From Palaemon carinicauda (lineage: Eukaryota; Arthropoda; Malacostraca; Decapoda; Palaemonidae): a stretch of DNA of 64,000 nucleotides. Shown here in pieces: positions 12,001 to 25,700 of the stretch. The position numbers and the translations under genes are program-made. Within the stretch, counting starts at the first letter, position 1. Each line of letters starts with the position of its first letter. The notes under the pieces were generated by a model that did no database searches, had not been told where the DNA came from, and worked only from the letters and a program-made list of their open reading frames with translations. The stretch spans positions 35,377,829 to 35,441,828 of the forward strand of contig NC_090765.1 in NCBI RefSeq assembly GCF_036898095.1, read 5' to 3'.

Positions 12001-15000
12001 TCCGCGATAGTCGAACCACGAAGTAGCAAGGGCTCACTGTATTATACTTGTATTTTTGTAATTAACAGTTTAAAAGGCACTTAAGTATTTGAGAGACCAA
12101 ATAGGGATATTGTTGTTGCCAGTATAAGATACTGTACTATGTTATTGTTAAAGTACAGTACATTCAGTGCTGTGAAAAAAAAAAGACATTCTTAGAGTTT
12201 AAATTGCCTATTATCTGTGGAATTAAAAATCCAGGGGAATGGGGTTATGAATGAAATGGCTGCAGATAAGGAGGTTTTACTGTTTAAGTAAGCATTATTT
12301 TCCACCTATGATTTTGAGTTTGGAATATTTTCCATAGAAAATCTAAAGGGAAAGCATTAACTAACAACTTTTGAATAGATGTGAAAAGGCTGGTGATTTC
12401 TGAATCTTTAAAGGTATCTCTCGAATAAAACATTTCTTTAATACTGAATTCTGTCTCTTTTGTTTTAGCTTACAAGGACCAATATCTTTGAGATCAGCAT
12501 GGAATACATATGACAATATAATCAGCACACAAAATACTCCAACGTAATTACAGAGTTTATTTTTTGCAGATAGTTTATCCTAAATAAACTGCTTAAGTAA
12601 GATTCCCTAAACATTATAGTATGTAGCTGTTTTTAAAATCTTGTAGTAAATAGTAAAGATTTAATGCAAACAGTATTACAAATACTTTACTGTAATGCTT
12701 TCAGTATGATTTCTTTATGCTGTTAAATCCCATAAACTGAAGATTATTTGATCAAATTAGACTTTCATTGTTGATTGCTGATGCACAAGAATAGTTTTGA
12801 TATTAATACAAGCAGTTGGATAAGCATAAAAGACTCACATGAGGCATTTGCAATATGAATCGATTTCAATGGATCTATATTGTTCTTGAAGCAAAGCCTT
12901 GGTAACAATCTAAAATCCCAAGAGTTTATTCTAGAGTACTCTTACTACTGTACTATTAGCCCCTTTAGTAACTGCGGGTGGTCAGTAGTTGTTACCACCA
13001 TTATCTGTTTACAGCACTGTATCTCTTTTATTTTTTTTTTAAGCAAGTTCTTGTCCTTTCAATGTACGAATTTTGTGAGGGTATATTGTTTTTGAGGAAT
13101 ACTACGGCATTACATTATTGTTAGTCGAGCTTGATATGTCAGATATCACCTTGCATTCTTAAAAAATTAGTCTATGATATTTGCATGACCTTTAAGGCAA
13201 ACAAGGTATGGTAGGAAATATATGCCTACACTTACACCGAGTAGTGTGGCCTATTCTTTCCAAATTCTCCTGTCCTCATACACCCAACCACACTGAGATT
13301 ACCAAACAATTCTTCTTCGATCAAGGACTTAACTACTGCACTGTAACTGTTCATTGGCTACTTTCCTATTGATAAGGGTAGAAGAGACTCTTTAGATATG
13401 TTAAGTAGCTCTTCTAGGAGAAGGACACTCCAAACTGAAACCATTGTTCTCTAGTCTTTGGTAGTGCCATAGCCTCCTTACTAAGGTCTTCCACTGTCTT
13501 TGGGTAGAGTTATCTTGTTTGAGAATACTCTCGGGCACACTATTCTATCTTAATTATCTTCCTCTTGTTTTGTTTGAAGTTTTTTAATAAATATATATAG
13601 GAAAGAATCATTTTAATAATGTTACTGTTCTTGAATATTTTAATTGTTCATTAATTCTCATATAGATTATACACTTCCTTATTTATTTTCCTCACTGGGC
13701 TATTTTTTCTTGTTGGAGCCCTTGTGCTTATAGCATCCTGATTTTCCTACTGTGGTTGTAGCTTAGCTTGTAATAATAATGTCACTCTTCTTTTGGAAGT
13801 TGAACCAAGAAGAGTTTTCTGTTTTTTAACTGGTTGACATTGCTTGTTTGGCAGGAGCATTTAGTTTTATTTTAGGTAATTTTACATTTGTCATTTCAAT
13901 AATGTTGACAGAAACAATATTTTAACAAACGTAAGAAAGACTCCAACATTAAATTTGACTGTTTGCGATGGCATAGTAATTTATGGGCAAAAAACTATTA
14001 TATTGAAAATAATAAAAACTGATATCAGGTGAGGGCACAAAACATACCTGAAGTCAAGTTAGTGTAAGCAATCGGGCATGCAAGTCAGACTTACTGCCTA
14101 CAAGCAAAGACTCACTGGCCTTCTGAGAATTATGAAGAAAGTTAAATGACTTGAGGTCTTTTTAAGGTTCATCACTAACAAAACTTGTCTGGTTAGTGAG
14201 AATTGGCATGTCATATCATTTCCAACGCCTCAATAAACAACTACTCTCTTCTCTAGAATTCCCTTTGAACTAAGAAATTACAGTACAGTTCTTTCAGTCT
14301 TCGATCGTTTACGACGTAGAAGTTTTACCCCTGCATAGTGAACTATTCAATCCCATAAACACTTGAACTTGAAACATACTTTCCCAGACAGACCGGTGAG
14401 ATATCGTACACCTCACATCAGTTATTTAGAAAACAGTGCTTCCCTGTGCATGAATGCTAACAAATCTAACAAGGTAGACATATTAAAATGTAATTAACAC
14501 TTCTCACAATCTGGAAGGGGGATACATCTTGGTCTCACCGATGTGACTAAAAACTGAATAACGTGTTCTCACCAATGTTATTGAAAAACTGAATACAGTA
14601 CCATGAAATTGCTGGCTCTCCTCACCATTAATTGCTAGATTGTTTCATTACTTTACTAGAGGCATATATCCTTTTTGTAAGGTAAGAAAATGGGAACATT
14701 TAAAAAAAAATTTGAGGTAAACAATAAACAGCTTCTGGATAAAAAGCAATATTAACATCAGGCAAGTATAGAAATAACAAATTTTATTATTAAAATTCTG
14801 GTTTTGTTCTATATTACTCCCTATGAATTCATTCAGTCAATTGATTTACAGAGCTGTCTGCTAAACCCATTTTCATTTGGGGTAACATTTCTATCAAAAG
14901 AAACTACAGTATTAATTATCAACCTTATCTCATCAAGTGGGTATCACAATTATATGGTAGTTGTTCCCTTACCACATGTGAGGCAAGCTAAGAATTATAT

Positions 15001-16690
15001 TCTGTGGTCCAATATTCCTAGTCTGTATTACTGCTGTCCCTCCATCTCATTAAATGTGGTATTAAGAAGATGAAATTCAGTTAAATTCACTGAAATGAAA
15101 TATATAGGTTTTATGATAATATTTATCATTTTAATACTTATCTGATTTTCATTGGAATTCCCAACCATCTCCCCACTTACAGTGGTTTTTTTAAAGCAAA
15201 AGTGAGATACTGCAAATAGGTGATGGTGGTTCCACCTATCAACCATCTGCTGATATTAAAGGGGTCTGTAGTAGCAGTAGAAATACACATAAAAATTCTT
15301 TTTTAGTTAGATCTTGTTACCGACACTTCTCAAAGAACAATGTAGCAAATTAATTGAAATTATTATATTAAAAGTTGGTTAGTCTGGAAAGGAATTTTTT
15401 TATTTTAGGGAAACAGATTTTATTGGTTCTTCTTTAATACTATACAGTATTTACACTGTAGGTCTCAAGTCACCTAATTATTTCTTACTCAGCTAGTTAT
15501 CTCCAGTATGGCTTTGAAGTTCATGTAAATAATTTTCTAAATAGGGGGTTCATAATTTGATTGAAAAATAAAAGAGTTGTAATGTCTTTGCATTTGATTG
15601 GTATTATTGTAACAATTTATGTACAGTATGTTGTGTGGTTAGATTTTTGTGTGCCATTAGAGTTTGATGTTATTACGTTTGCTACGTGTTTTTCAAATTA
15701 TGAGAGGGTCATGTGGTACTTTACGTATTTTTTGAGAAAATAAGAGCATGGCGAATAAAGCCGTTGGTTTTATCTGCAACTAGTTCAGATGTGAAATAAT
15801 GTTTTCTCTTTGTGGTATTGACATGTTATAAAGTGATGGGACTTTTCTGTTCCAGCTTTAATAGTTTAAAAGTCTTGTGAAAATTTATTTCACTTAGTTT
15901 AGAATTTTGATACTGTACCTCGTGTTTTTCTGTTAGATAAGTTTTATAGGGTTTTGAATACTACCAGACTTCATTGTAATTTCTATCTAAAGGTATTGTT
16001 TTATGTTTACATATAATTCCATATAAATACTACATAAAAAAATACTAATTGTATTGATCATGTTTAAGTTCCAAATATTTGTTCTTGACAATTCGACTTA
16101 GGATCAGTACAAAAATATATTACTGCATAAGTTATATTAAAATTATATTCATTATTCTATATTTTATTAAAGATACTTAGAACATCACTTTACCCATGAA
16201 ATGTTCATGATTTTAGCTAGTTTCATTAACATTTGACAGTGTGCAGATAATCTCTTACATGCACTAAAGAAAAAATCTTCTGTGCTTTAATTTGATTTTG
16301 CCTATTTTTTCAGTCGCAAGCCATCAGCCGAAGGTCGTCCTGACTTGGATAACATTGGAAATAATGAGGGAGAAAGTTCTGGGGTTCAAGAAGTAACTCC
16401 TGTGGTTTACTCCTTCATGGTTGAAGAGTGTATATTAGCTGCATATACAGCTCGCTCAGTTCCATGCCCACTCCATGCTGATCTCCTGTTGGCTCAAGTT
16501 GCACCAGACACTGTATGTTTATTATTTTTAAGATCTTTATTAAATATATATCTTTAGTCTAATAATTTGTGAATATTAAATCTGTGATGTCTTTGAAACT
16601 AAATGAAAAATTCAAGTTTGTTTCCTTACGGTATATTATTATATTTAATATCTCTGTAGATTGATTGCTTTATTATTATTATTATTACTG

Positions 16691-16728
<38 letters not shown>

Positions 16729-19700
16729 AGGTGTTCCTAGATTTAGGTGATCGGTATTTAGTTCGGCCAGATTCCATCAAGCAAGGAAAGCTTTTAGGAA
16801 GAGGTGGCTTTGGATTTGTCTTCCAGGGTACTTGTCGCAACAGAGTTAGTGGGGCACCTATGGATGTAGCTTTGAAAATGCTACAACCTGTTGATCCTGG
16901 CACCATTGCAAATCAAAGTGCTATTGTCGCTTACAAAGTGAGTTATACAAAAATAAAGCATTTTTTATGAATTGTAAAGCATACATTTTTAAGATAGTTC
17001 ATGTCAAGTAGTGTAGTTCTGCAGTATTAATTGTCTTTAAAGATTCATTAAGAATACAGGATTTTCTATGGTAATGGTTACCTAGTTTCTCTTAATCTGG
17101 AAGCATAACTCTTCAGTACAAGTTCTTCCTCTTATTTATACAATGTAGATCTGTGGACGTAGATCAGTTGCAGCAAATGGTGTAGTGGAAGCAGATGTAC
17201 GTCAGAGTGAATGAAGGTTGTAAAGTGTTGGGGCAGTGAAAGGAGTGGTTAAAAGTAGAGGGTTAGGAATGAATGTAAAGAGAGTTCTGTATGAGAAAAT
17301 GATCGTACCAAGTGTGATTTATGGATCAAAGTTGTGGGGAATGAAAGTGACGGAGAGACAGAAATTGAATGTGTTCGAGATGTAGCGTCTGAGGAGTATG
17401 GCTGGTGTATTTCGATAGATAGGGTTAGAAACGAAGTAGTGAGGGCGAGAACGGGTTTAAGAAATTATTTAGCATGGATATGAATGTGTTAAGTGGTTTG
17501 GCCATGTAGAGAGAATGGAAAGTGGCTGTCTGTTGAAGAAGGTGAGGAATGCAAGAGTTGATGGGAGAGGTACAAGAGGAAGTCCAAGATTTGGGTGGAT
17601 GGATGGAGTGAAGAAAGCTCTCGGTGATAGGAGGATAGATGTGAGAGGGGCAAGGGGGCATGCTAGAAATACGAATGAATGGCGAGCGATTGTGACACAG
17701 TTCTGGTAGGCCCTACTGCTTCCTCCAGTTGCCTGGGGACTGCTGACGTAGCAGCAGTATGGGATTCAGCATAATAAACTTCACATGTGGTGGATAACGG
17801 GGGAGGGTGGGCTGTGGGATGTCAGCAATTGTATAAATTTTCATGGAGATCTGTTCTACTTGTATATCATAAAGCTCTAAATTTTATTTTGTGAAAGAAA
17901 AGTGGAATTTGGGTAAGCGGGAAATAATATTAAACAGAGGCCCATGAGGCCATGCACAAGTAAACTCAGGTCCATGAGGCTTAGAAATGTTCAAAACTTT
18001 TTTTTATGCATAGCCAATACAGTATTCCATGTATGCAAATTCATGATATACAGTAACTAATTTGCTTTCCATATATTTCCGCGCAAAACAAGCCCTTCAG
18101 ATAAGAAAAGGTCGAAAATTAGAGCAAATTTTAATGAATTTAGGTCATATCTGCTGAATAAGATGACTGGTGAATTACAAAACCATCAGTGTATAGGCTT
18201 GCTTTTGCTGTATACTTAGAAATCCAAAATAAATTAAGTAAAGATTTTATATCATGATTTTGCTGAACACCGCCTAAAACTGGAACCCTTGCTTTAAGTT
18301 CCATCGCCAATCATAACGAACAAACGAATATATTTTAAAGTATTTACGAATCTGTGTAAAGGTTTGCTTTTGCAATAACAGATATCTTACCAAGTACTGG
18401 TTATGTAATAATGTTAAAAATAAGTGGAATAAAAGCAATTTTATATCATGTTTTTCCTAAAAACGCTGTCAAAAACAGAAAGCATTTCTTTTGTTGACGT
18501 TTCTTTGCTGGTTATAACGAATAAATGAACATATTTACACGTGCAAGTTATAACCAAGGATACTGAGAGCTTTTAGCAAAGATGTTGTTATCAGAAATAT
18601 TCTACTTACCATATCCCTGAAAATTCCTACATGTTGCATTAGAGGAAAAGCATTTCATTTGTGTTTAGTCATCAATAACAAATTACTGCTAATGACAGTA
18701 TGGTGGGACAGAGTGGATTAGGCCACCTTCCAAGTTTTTTGTTCTCTAATCTAGTTCTGCTAAGTGTAATATACTGATTTTTTACAACAACTCTAATTGA
18801 GTTAGCCTTTGGTATCATACATTTTAAGTCTACTTTATTAAAGTAGTTTCTTGTCGATTTTATTTTGTCTTAGCCTATTGCTATTATGTAGTACAGTAAA
18901 GCATCATGCACTATTACATGAAGACCATGCATATACATGAATGTTCTTTGATTAGTTCCGAAAAATATTCCCGGATGAAAGATGCTGGATTATAGATCGT
19001 GGACCCATATTTGTTTTTTCATCATTTAATTAAAATTTTCATCTGTATTGTACAATATTTTTCATTTCATTATGCTTTACTTTTCTCCCTCTTTTGTGTG
19101 AGGCTATATATATTTTAAATATTATTGTGAAAGCTTGCATAACAAGTTACTGTGATTGCCCCTTTGATTCTGGCTATATGAATATGTGCACATTATGAAT
19201 GAAGAAATATCGGGTTAAATTATTTTTACAATATTGTTACAAATCATTTTCAATGTGCTATCACCTATTCCAAATATTTCTTGATACCCTAGATTCTATC
19301 ATCACTCCTCTTATACTGAATCATTATTATTTTGTTTTGACTTTAATACATTTGCTATGATTTTCATGACGGCATAGTAACATATTTTGGTCATTGTGAC
19401 CTACAGAGTAAATAGGAATAGATTCTATACTCATTAATAAGACTCGTAGAAAGAAAATTATCATCTAAAGCTTGATATGAATTACTGTGATGTCTATACA
19501 AATCTTATTATTGCTTTTCTAGGCTCTGCAGAGTAAATGGGAACGAGATCCACTTCAGCATGCTTGCAAAGCGTACTGCTCAGCAAGACAAGAAGTGAAT
19601 ATTCTACTCTCATTACGTCATCCACACATTGTGCCTCTGGTTGGTGTATGTCCACGTCCACTAGCATTAGTACTTGAATTAGCACCGCAAAGGGCTTTAG

Positions 19701-22700
19701 ACCAGTGCTTAAAGCATTATCAACGTTCAGGAGCCAGATTATCCCTCCATACCCTGCAAGCTGTCATATTACAGGTTAGATGAATATTTTCTTTTTAAAA
19801 ATATTTTGTATATAATATTTAGGTTGCATTTTTAAACTAGATTTCCATTATAAATTGGAAAGAGTTGTTACTGCTTATTATTATCTTGTGTTTATGAGTA
19901 TCATTTCAATGAAGAATTGCATTTTACCTTTGTTCAGGTTGCCAAGGCTTTAGAGTATCTTCATGGCCAACATATTATTTACCGAGACCTGAAAAGTGAG
20001 AATGTTTTAGTTTGGGAGCTTCCACCCCCATTCCATCATCACCCTCAACCTAAAGTTGATGTCCGGTTAGCAGATTATGGTAAGATTATCAAAAACATTG
20101 TATCAAGTCTATTTAGTTCTAGAGTTTATCATTAATACTGATTGAAGAAAGACAATGCTAGGTACTTTATGAACAGTATTTTTTTATTTGAATGTTTCCC
20201 TTTGTTGAGCTTTAAATGCATCAGTATATTTTGAATAAGATTTTTTTAACAAAATTTGAATAGACTATCTTCATGCTTTTTGAGTAACAGTAGGATGTAG
20301 TAGTGGATACCTACAATTATTCAAATTATGTTATTTCCTTGAAAGCATCTTAATTATGAAGAGCGTCAAGTAATTTTGTGAGGAGTGGGACATGATACTG
20401 CTAATTGTGCACAGAACAGTATTTTCTTTCAAATTTATAAAACTTAAATATCATCTTCACTCCTTCAAGCTATAAGTCAAGAAGGTTTATTCCTCTAAGC
20501 TCCAACCTCCCTCTATCAACAAATCACATTCCCCTGAGGTAACATAAATACCCATAAATACCTCATTGTGTTGCAGGTATCAGTCGTTCCAGCTTACCCA
20601 CTGGTACAAAGGGTTTTGGTGGAACAGAAGGGTTTATGGCACCAGAAATGATGAGACACAATGGTGAAGAAGAGTATACTGAAAAGGTAAGATATTAGTG
20701 ATGGAATGTATTTTACTCATCTTATGGTGTTAGAGCATAATACAGTAACTGTGTATTTGTATATTTTTATTCTCTGCATTTACTTTCACACCTTTATGAA
20801 TCCTCCATTTTTATTCTTTGCCAAGTTGTGTTATCAATGTTAGTGTTATTACATCTGAAGAGGTTTGCTTTGAAACAAGTCATCAACCTCCTATGTCTAT
20901 GCAGACACAGTAGGTGTCCCTAACAACTTTCAAACCTTAGGTTTACTTCTTGATATAAAGAAAGTTCTGATAAATATAAGGTTTCTGATGGTACACTTCC
21001 CCTTACTATGATAATCGTGAACTTAATTTATTCTGTTATAGTTTATAAATTGTGTTATGTTAGAACTCACAAATGCTGTAAAAAAAATTTGCCTAAAATA
21101 TGCCATGAATATTAAAATGATTTAGATGTAATTACTGTAAATGTTTTATAATGTTTCTTTGTGTTAATATATAAACCTGCCTATATTATGGTATCCAATA
21201 TTTTATACAGTATGACATATTTTAAAAACAACCTTTACATTTATGAGTATGGACACCTTAACTTTATATACAATTGAAATTTTTGTTGCTATTTAGGGAA
21301 GAGTTCACAGTCAAGAATTCCCTTTTATAGTCAACTCTGTAGTTGATTTCTATTAGAGAAGTGATTGCCATCAGAGAGCATGCAAATTCAGGGAAAAAGA
21401 GTACATAATGGAATTATCATTAGCTTTCTTCATTTTCAGTATTGACTGTCACTTATTGTGATTTGAATTCATTCACATCTTTATAAAGCTATTTTGTTCG
21501 ATAGACGAAATATCAGATCACAGACTTGCATTTTCAGAACAGAACTGTAATGTGGGTTTGAAGTGATTTTTCAAATTTTATTGGATGCATATTCAATTAG
21601 GATAAGATTACCCATTGTGCGTCATTGGATATTTTGACTTTTACAGTATATACTGTACAGTGATTGTGTCCACAAGATAACCTTTTAAATATTTCTCATA
21701 AAAAGTTTCTCAATATAAAATTATCCAATTGAAGTGAGTTATGTTTTTAGAATGGGTTAGAAATTATGCATACTATTGGTAGTAGGAGTCCAGTTAAACA
21801 CCATGGTCTTAAAACATGATACCCATATTTTGCAGATGTAGAGGTGTTTGAGTCATTCATATATTTCTTGCAGCTACACAAGGACTTTAGTAAACGAGTG
21901 CCCAAAAGGTTTTATCTCAAATAAACTGAGACAAAAGTAGTTATGCACTTTGAGCTACCAACTCCCATTGACATAGGACAAATTGAAAGTGTCCTCCCTC
22001 CATAGTGCATTGCTTTTCTGGTTTATTACTGATAGCAAATAAAAAGAATTCAAGGACATTTTATATCTGAATTTCTTATTTTGTTTTTATAGAAAACATG
22101 AATTACTGTAAATCCTAGTTTATGTGGGAAATGTACTGTACTGTATTATAGATCTTTACAGCATATACTAATGCTTCCATTTTCTATGTTGATTTTTGTG
22201 GTCATTGTCATTTTTATTTTGCTTACAAGCAAAATTATAATTATATTTAATCTTAGTGCCACAATATATTGGATGCCTGGTGTTGATTTTTTTTCTTTTC
22301 AGGTTGACTGTTTTTCATTTGGCATGTTTATGTATGAGCTGCTAACTACTCATCAGCCGTATGAACACTGTGATAATGTTAAAGAACATGTCTTAGAAGG
22401 AGGGAGACCTGCTCTTACTCATCGGGTAAGTATCCTCTCAATATTTTAGGTAAACAGTAGACTACACCAACACCCTGGTATACGACGATTTGATGAACAT
22501 ATATTTGAAGATACAAGGGAGGCAGATACAATTGCTGTTCCAGGTGTTGAGGTGCCAGTGATGGGAGATGAGAATGAGAGAGAGATTACAATAGATGAAG
22601 TGAGGAGAGCACTAGATGAAACGAGAGTAGGAAAAGCATCTGGTATGGATGGTGTGAAAGCTGAGATGTTGAAGGAAGGGGGTGTGACTGTACTTGAATG

Positions 22701-25700
22701 GTTGGTGAGATTGTTCAATATGTGTTTTGTGTTGTCAATGGTACCAGTAGATTGGGTTTGTGCATGTATTGTACCACTATACAAGGGTAAGGGAGATGTG
22801 CATGAGTGTAGTAATTCAAGAGGTATTAGTTTGTTGAGTGTAGTTGGAAAAGTGTATGGTAGAGTATTGATTAATAGGATTAAGGATAAAACAGAGAATG
22901 CAATCTTGGAAGTACAGGGTGGTTTTAGAAGAGGTAGGGGTTGTATGAATCAGATTTTTACAGTTAGGCAGATATGCGAGAAATTTTTAAATATTTAACT
23001 TAGCCGGTGAATATATAGCTGCAACTCTGTTGCTCGACAGACAAACTCTACGGAAAAAACTCGCCAGCGATCGCTACACAGGTTGCGGGTGTGCCCAACA
23101 GCGCCATCTGTCGACCAGATACCCAGCTCTTATGTAAACAAAGACTCAATTTTCTCTCTGTCGACGTGTCGACAAGACGTACTTTACTCGCTGTTGAAAC
23201 CTGGAGTTTTTCCCATCATATTTGGTGAAGTACTATATTCTGGTTTGAGCTTTCGCAGTGCAGGTGTTTTACCTTCATCTTAAATCTTGAACTCGTTTTG
23301 GATAGATTTAATTTTGGTGACAAAGAGAGTATGGACTTTCTTTCACTTTTAAATGGCCGACCCTTCCCTTAGACGGAAGTGTGTTTAGGCTTTTAGTAAT
23401 TATCTTATCACGTTATAAATTAATTATAGATTTTCCTCTTCGATTAACTTTCCATTTATAATAAACATAAAAAATAAATTTTAATGTTTTGTTTATATGC
23501 GACCTTTCCTGAGAGTAGGCGGTCCTAACTTGGAAACCGAAGTTAATCAACGTTGAGCCCTTTATATCGTAAATAGCTTTTAAAGAGCTAAGGATTTAAA
23601 ACTTTTTAAATGAAATATTTTATGAAAGAATTTCTTTGAATAGTCTTCGTACCTTTTTCAAAGATGAATTAACGTTTAGTTTATTTATGCTACGCAGTTG
23701 TTGACGTTCAGGACGTTCAACATGCGCTCTATCGTTACGATAGAGAGAGAGTGTATTACGGTTTCACTTTGCAGAAAGAGTAAATCGATTCTGACGTTTT
23801 GTTCATTCTTTCTAAGCTTAAATGTTTTAAATTCTATGTTAAAGGAACTTTTTAATTGAAAAACCTTTCAGTTTTTTCCTTTGGTCAAATAACATGTTTT
23901 TTTTGACGAAATGTAATTGGGCTCTTCTTTTAGGTGCGAAATCAAGAGAGAAAGAGAGAGAGAGATAGAGACGGAGGGAGAGAGAGGAGAGAAAACGTTC
24001 CGTTCAAGCGGGTAACGTTGTTCTCGAGTTGCTCTCGTCCCTAGTCTCGGTACGGGGAGAAAGGATAAAACGTTTTTAGTTTTTATTCTCGTCCCCAGGC
24101 TATGTGCGGTTAGAGATTGAAAACGTAGTTTTGAAGGAACTAGTGTTTAGTCTCTTCCCCAGCCACTGAAATTTTTATCTTAAAATATGTTTTCTGTTTT
24201 TTGCTGGTATTAATGAGCTTGCATTATACGACTGATTTCGCAATTACTACCTTTTGATAAGGGTAGAATTGCGTGCTTCAGGTAGAAATCAGTAAAAGTT
24301 TCGATTTCAGTGAAATAAGTGCAAAACAGAAAATCAAAGTGATAAAGTGATATTGCGCAAAGTGTTACAGTGTTGCGTCCGAGGGTTCGTCTGTTCGTGC
24401 CTGTCGTTCACCTAGTCCGGGACCTCTTGCAAGCTCCCAAACAGGGGAGAAGTAATGTCGAACGACTTATGGGTTCGAGAGGCCTTGATCAACGAACAGA
24501 CGTTTCCCTCTATGGTATCGGGTGTATCTTACCAAGATCTCCCCTACCATAAGACGAGAGAGACGTTTTTTCTCCTCGTCATCCGAAGGCTTTTCGCATA
24601 AGAAACCTGTCACAAGGTTTTGAAGCCCTTAAGCGAAAGTCAGTCCTTTCAGGACAGGTCCAGCGTCCTGGTTACAGCCATTAGGACAGCTCTGACCCTA
24701 TGCAGTCATCGGATAACTGCTCGCCGCCTAACAAAAGCGTAACACAGACTCCGAGAGTTTTTTGTTGGCAAAGTGTTGCGGTCACAGACGTTACCCTCGT
24801 CTCTTACCACAACCATTTCCGTTGATCCTTAATGGGTTGTATGGCAAGACATGCAGAATATGCTTGCCTCCCTTATGGAAGACTATTCTGCCGATTAGTC
24901 CGTTGAGTCTAGCCGTTTATCTCATCGATATCCTGGCTTTCAGCCAACCTAACGTTCCTTTGTGCTTCCTGTTGACGTTGGCGTAGCTAAGTCACGTCAG
25001 TCAGGTTGTTTAGAACCACACTCGATGCGGTCTCGTGTGGATTTTCAGCCGCATTTGGACGTTAGGCCACTTGCTGATGCTCCTGTTGACGTTCAAGACG
25101 TTCGCTAACAATCGGAGTTGACTTGTTTTGACGCTGTGCGTCAACCTCCGCATTCTAGAGTTGTTTTGACTGCTCAGTCTAGGCAGTCAAAGCAGTCTCG
25201 AGTGGACGCTGTGCGTCCTCACGCACCTGTTGTGGTTGACAGTTCAGTTGTTGACAGTTCACAGACTGTCAAGCAGTTACATGACGTTGCGTTTCTGGTC
25301 CGCTACTAATGCACCAGTGAGTGTGGACTCTGCTTGTAAAGCATTGCCACCACGGTAGGTCTCTCCCTTGCTTGAGACTCAGCTTTTATCGGACAAGGTT
25401 CCTGTAGATGAGGAAGTTGCTGTTCCCCCTCCTACTGATATTCCCTTGAGGACTCTGTCAGATGAAGAGGAGCCTAAAGCTGCTTAGCCCTCTATGGACT
25501 TTAATTAAATCATGATGATTTTTTTTTAAGGATCTTTGTCCGGATCTTTTTGTAACTGCTGCTCCTCGTTCGCCTAAACGTCAGAGCTTACACTAGGCCT
25601 AGCTATTTCGAAGCCGTTGTTTTTAAGCTAGTGCTCTCTCGCTCTCCTAGAGAGCTTTACGTTGGCTAGGCGACTGGTTTATCACCAGGAGGAGTTTGGG

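Larger units (their letters stand above)
8334..12039 (-). mobile_element. Tigger/pogo-like DNA transposon (complete ends, TA duplication)
   Basis: Ends begin CAGTGAGCCCT on the left (8334) and the inverted AGGGCTCACTG on the right (12039), each flanked by TA (8332-8333 and 12040-12041), the target duplication expected for Tc1/mariner-superfamily elements. Beyond the outer bases both ends carry related CCGCGAAGT/CGCGATA modules. The element is 3,706 bp and holds one transposase gene on the minus strand. It sits in Lrrk intron 3, antisense to the gene. A (GA)n run is at ~9003-9040. Confidence 0.93.
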
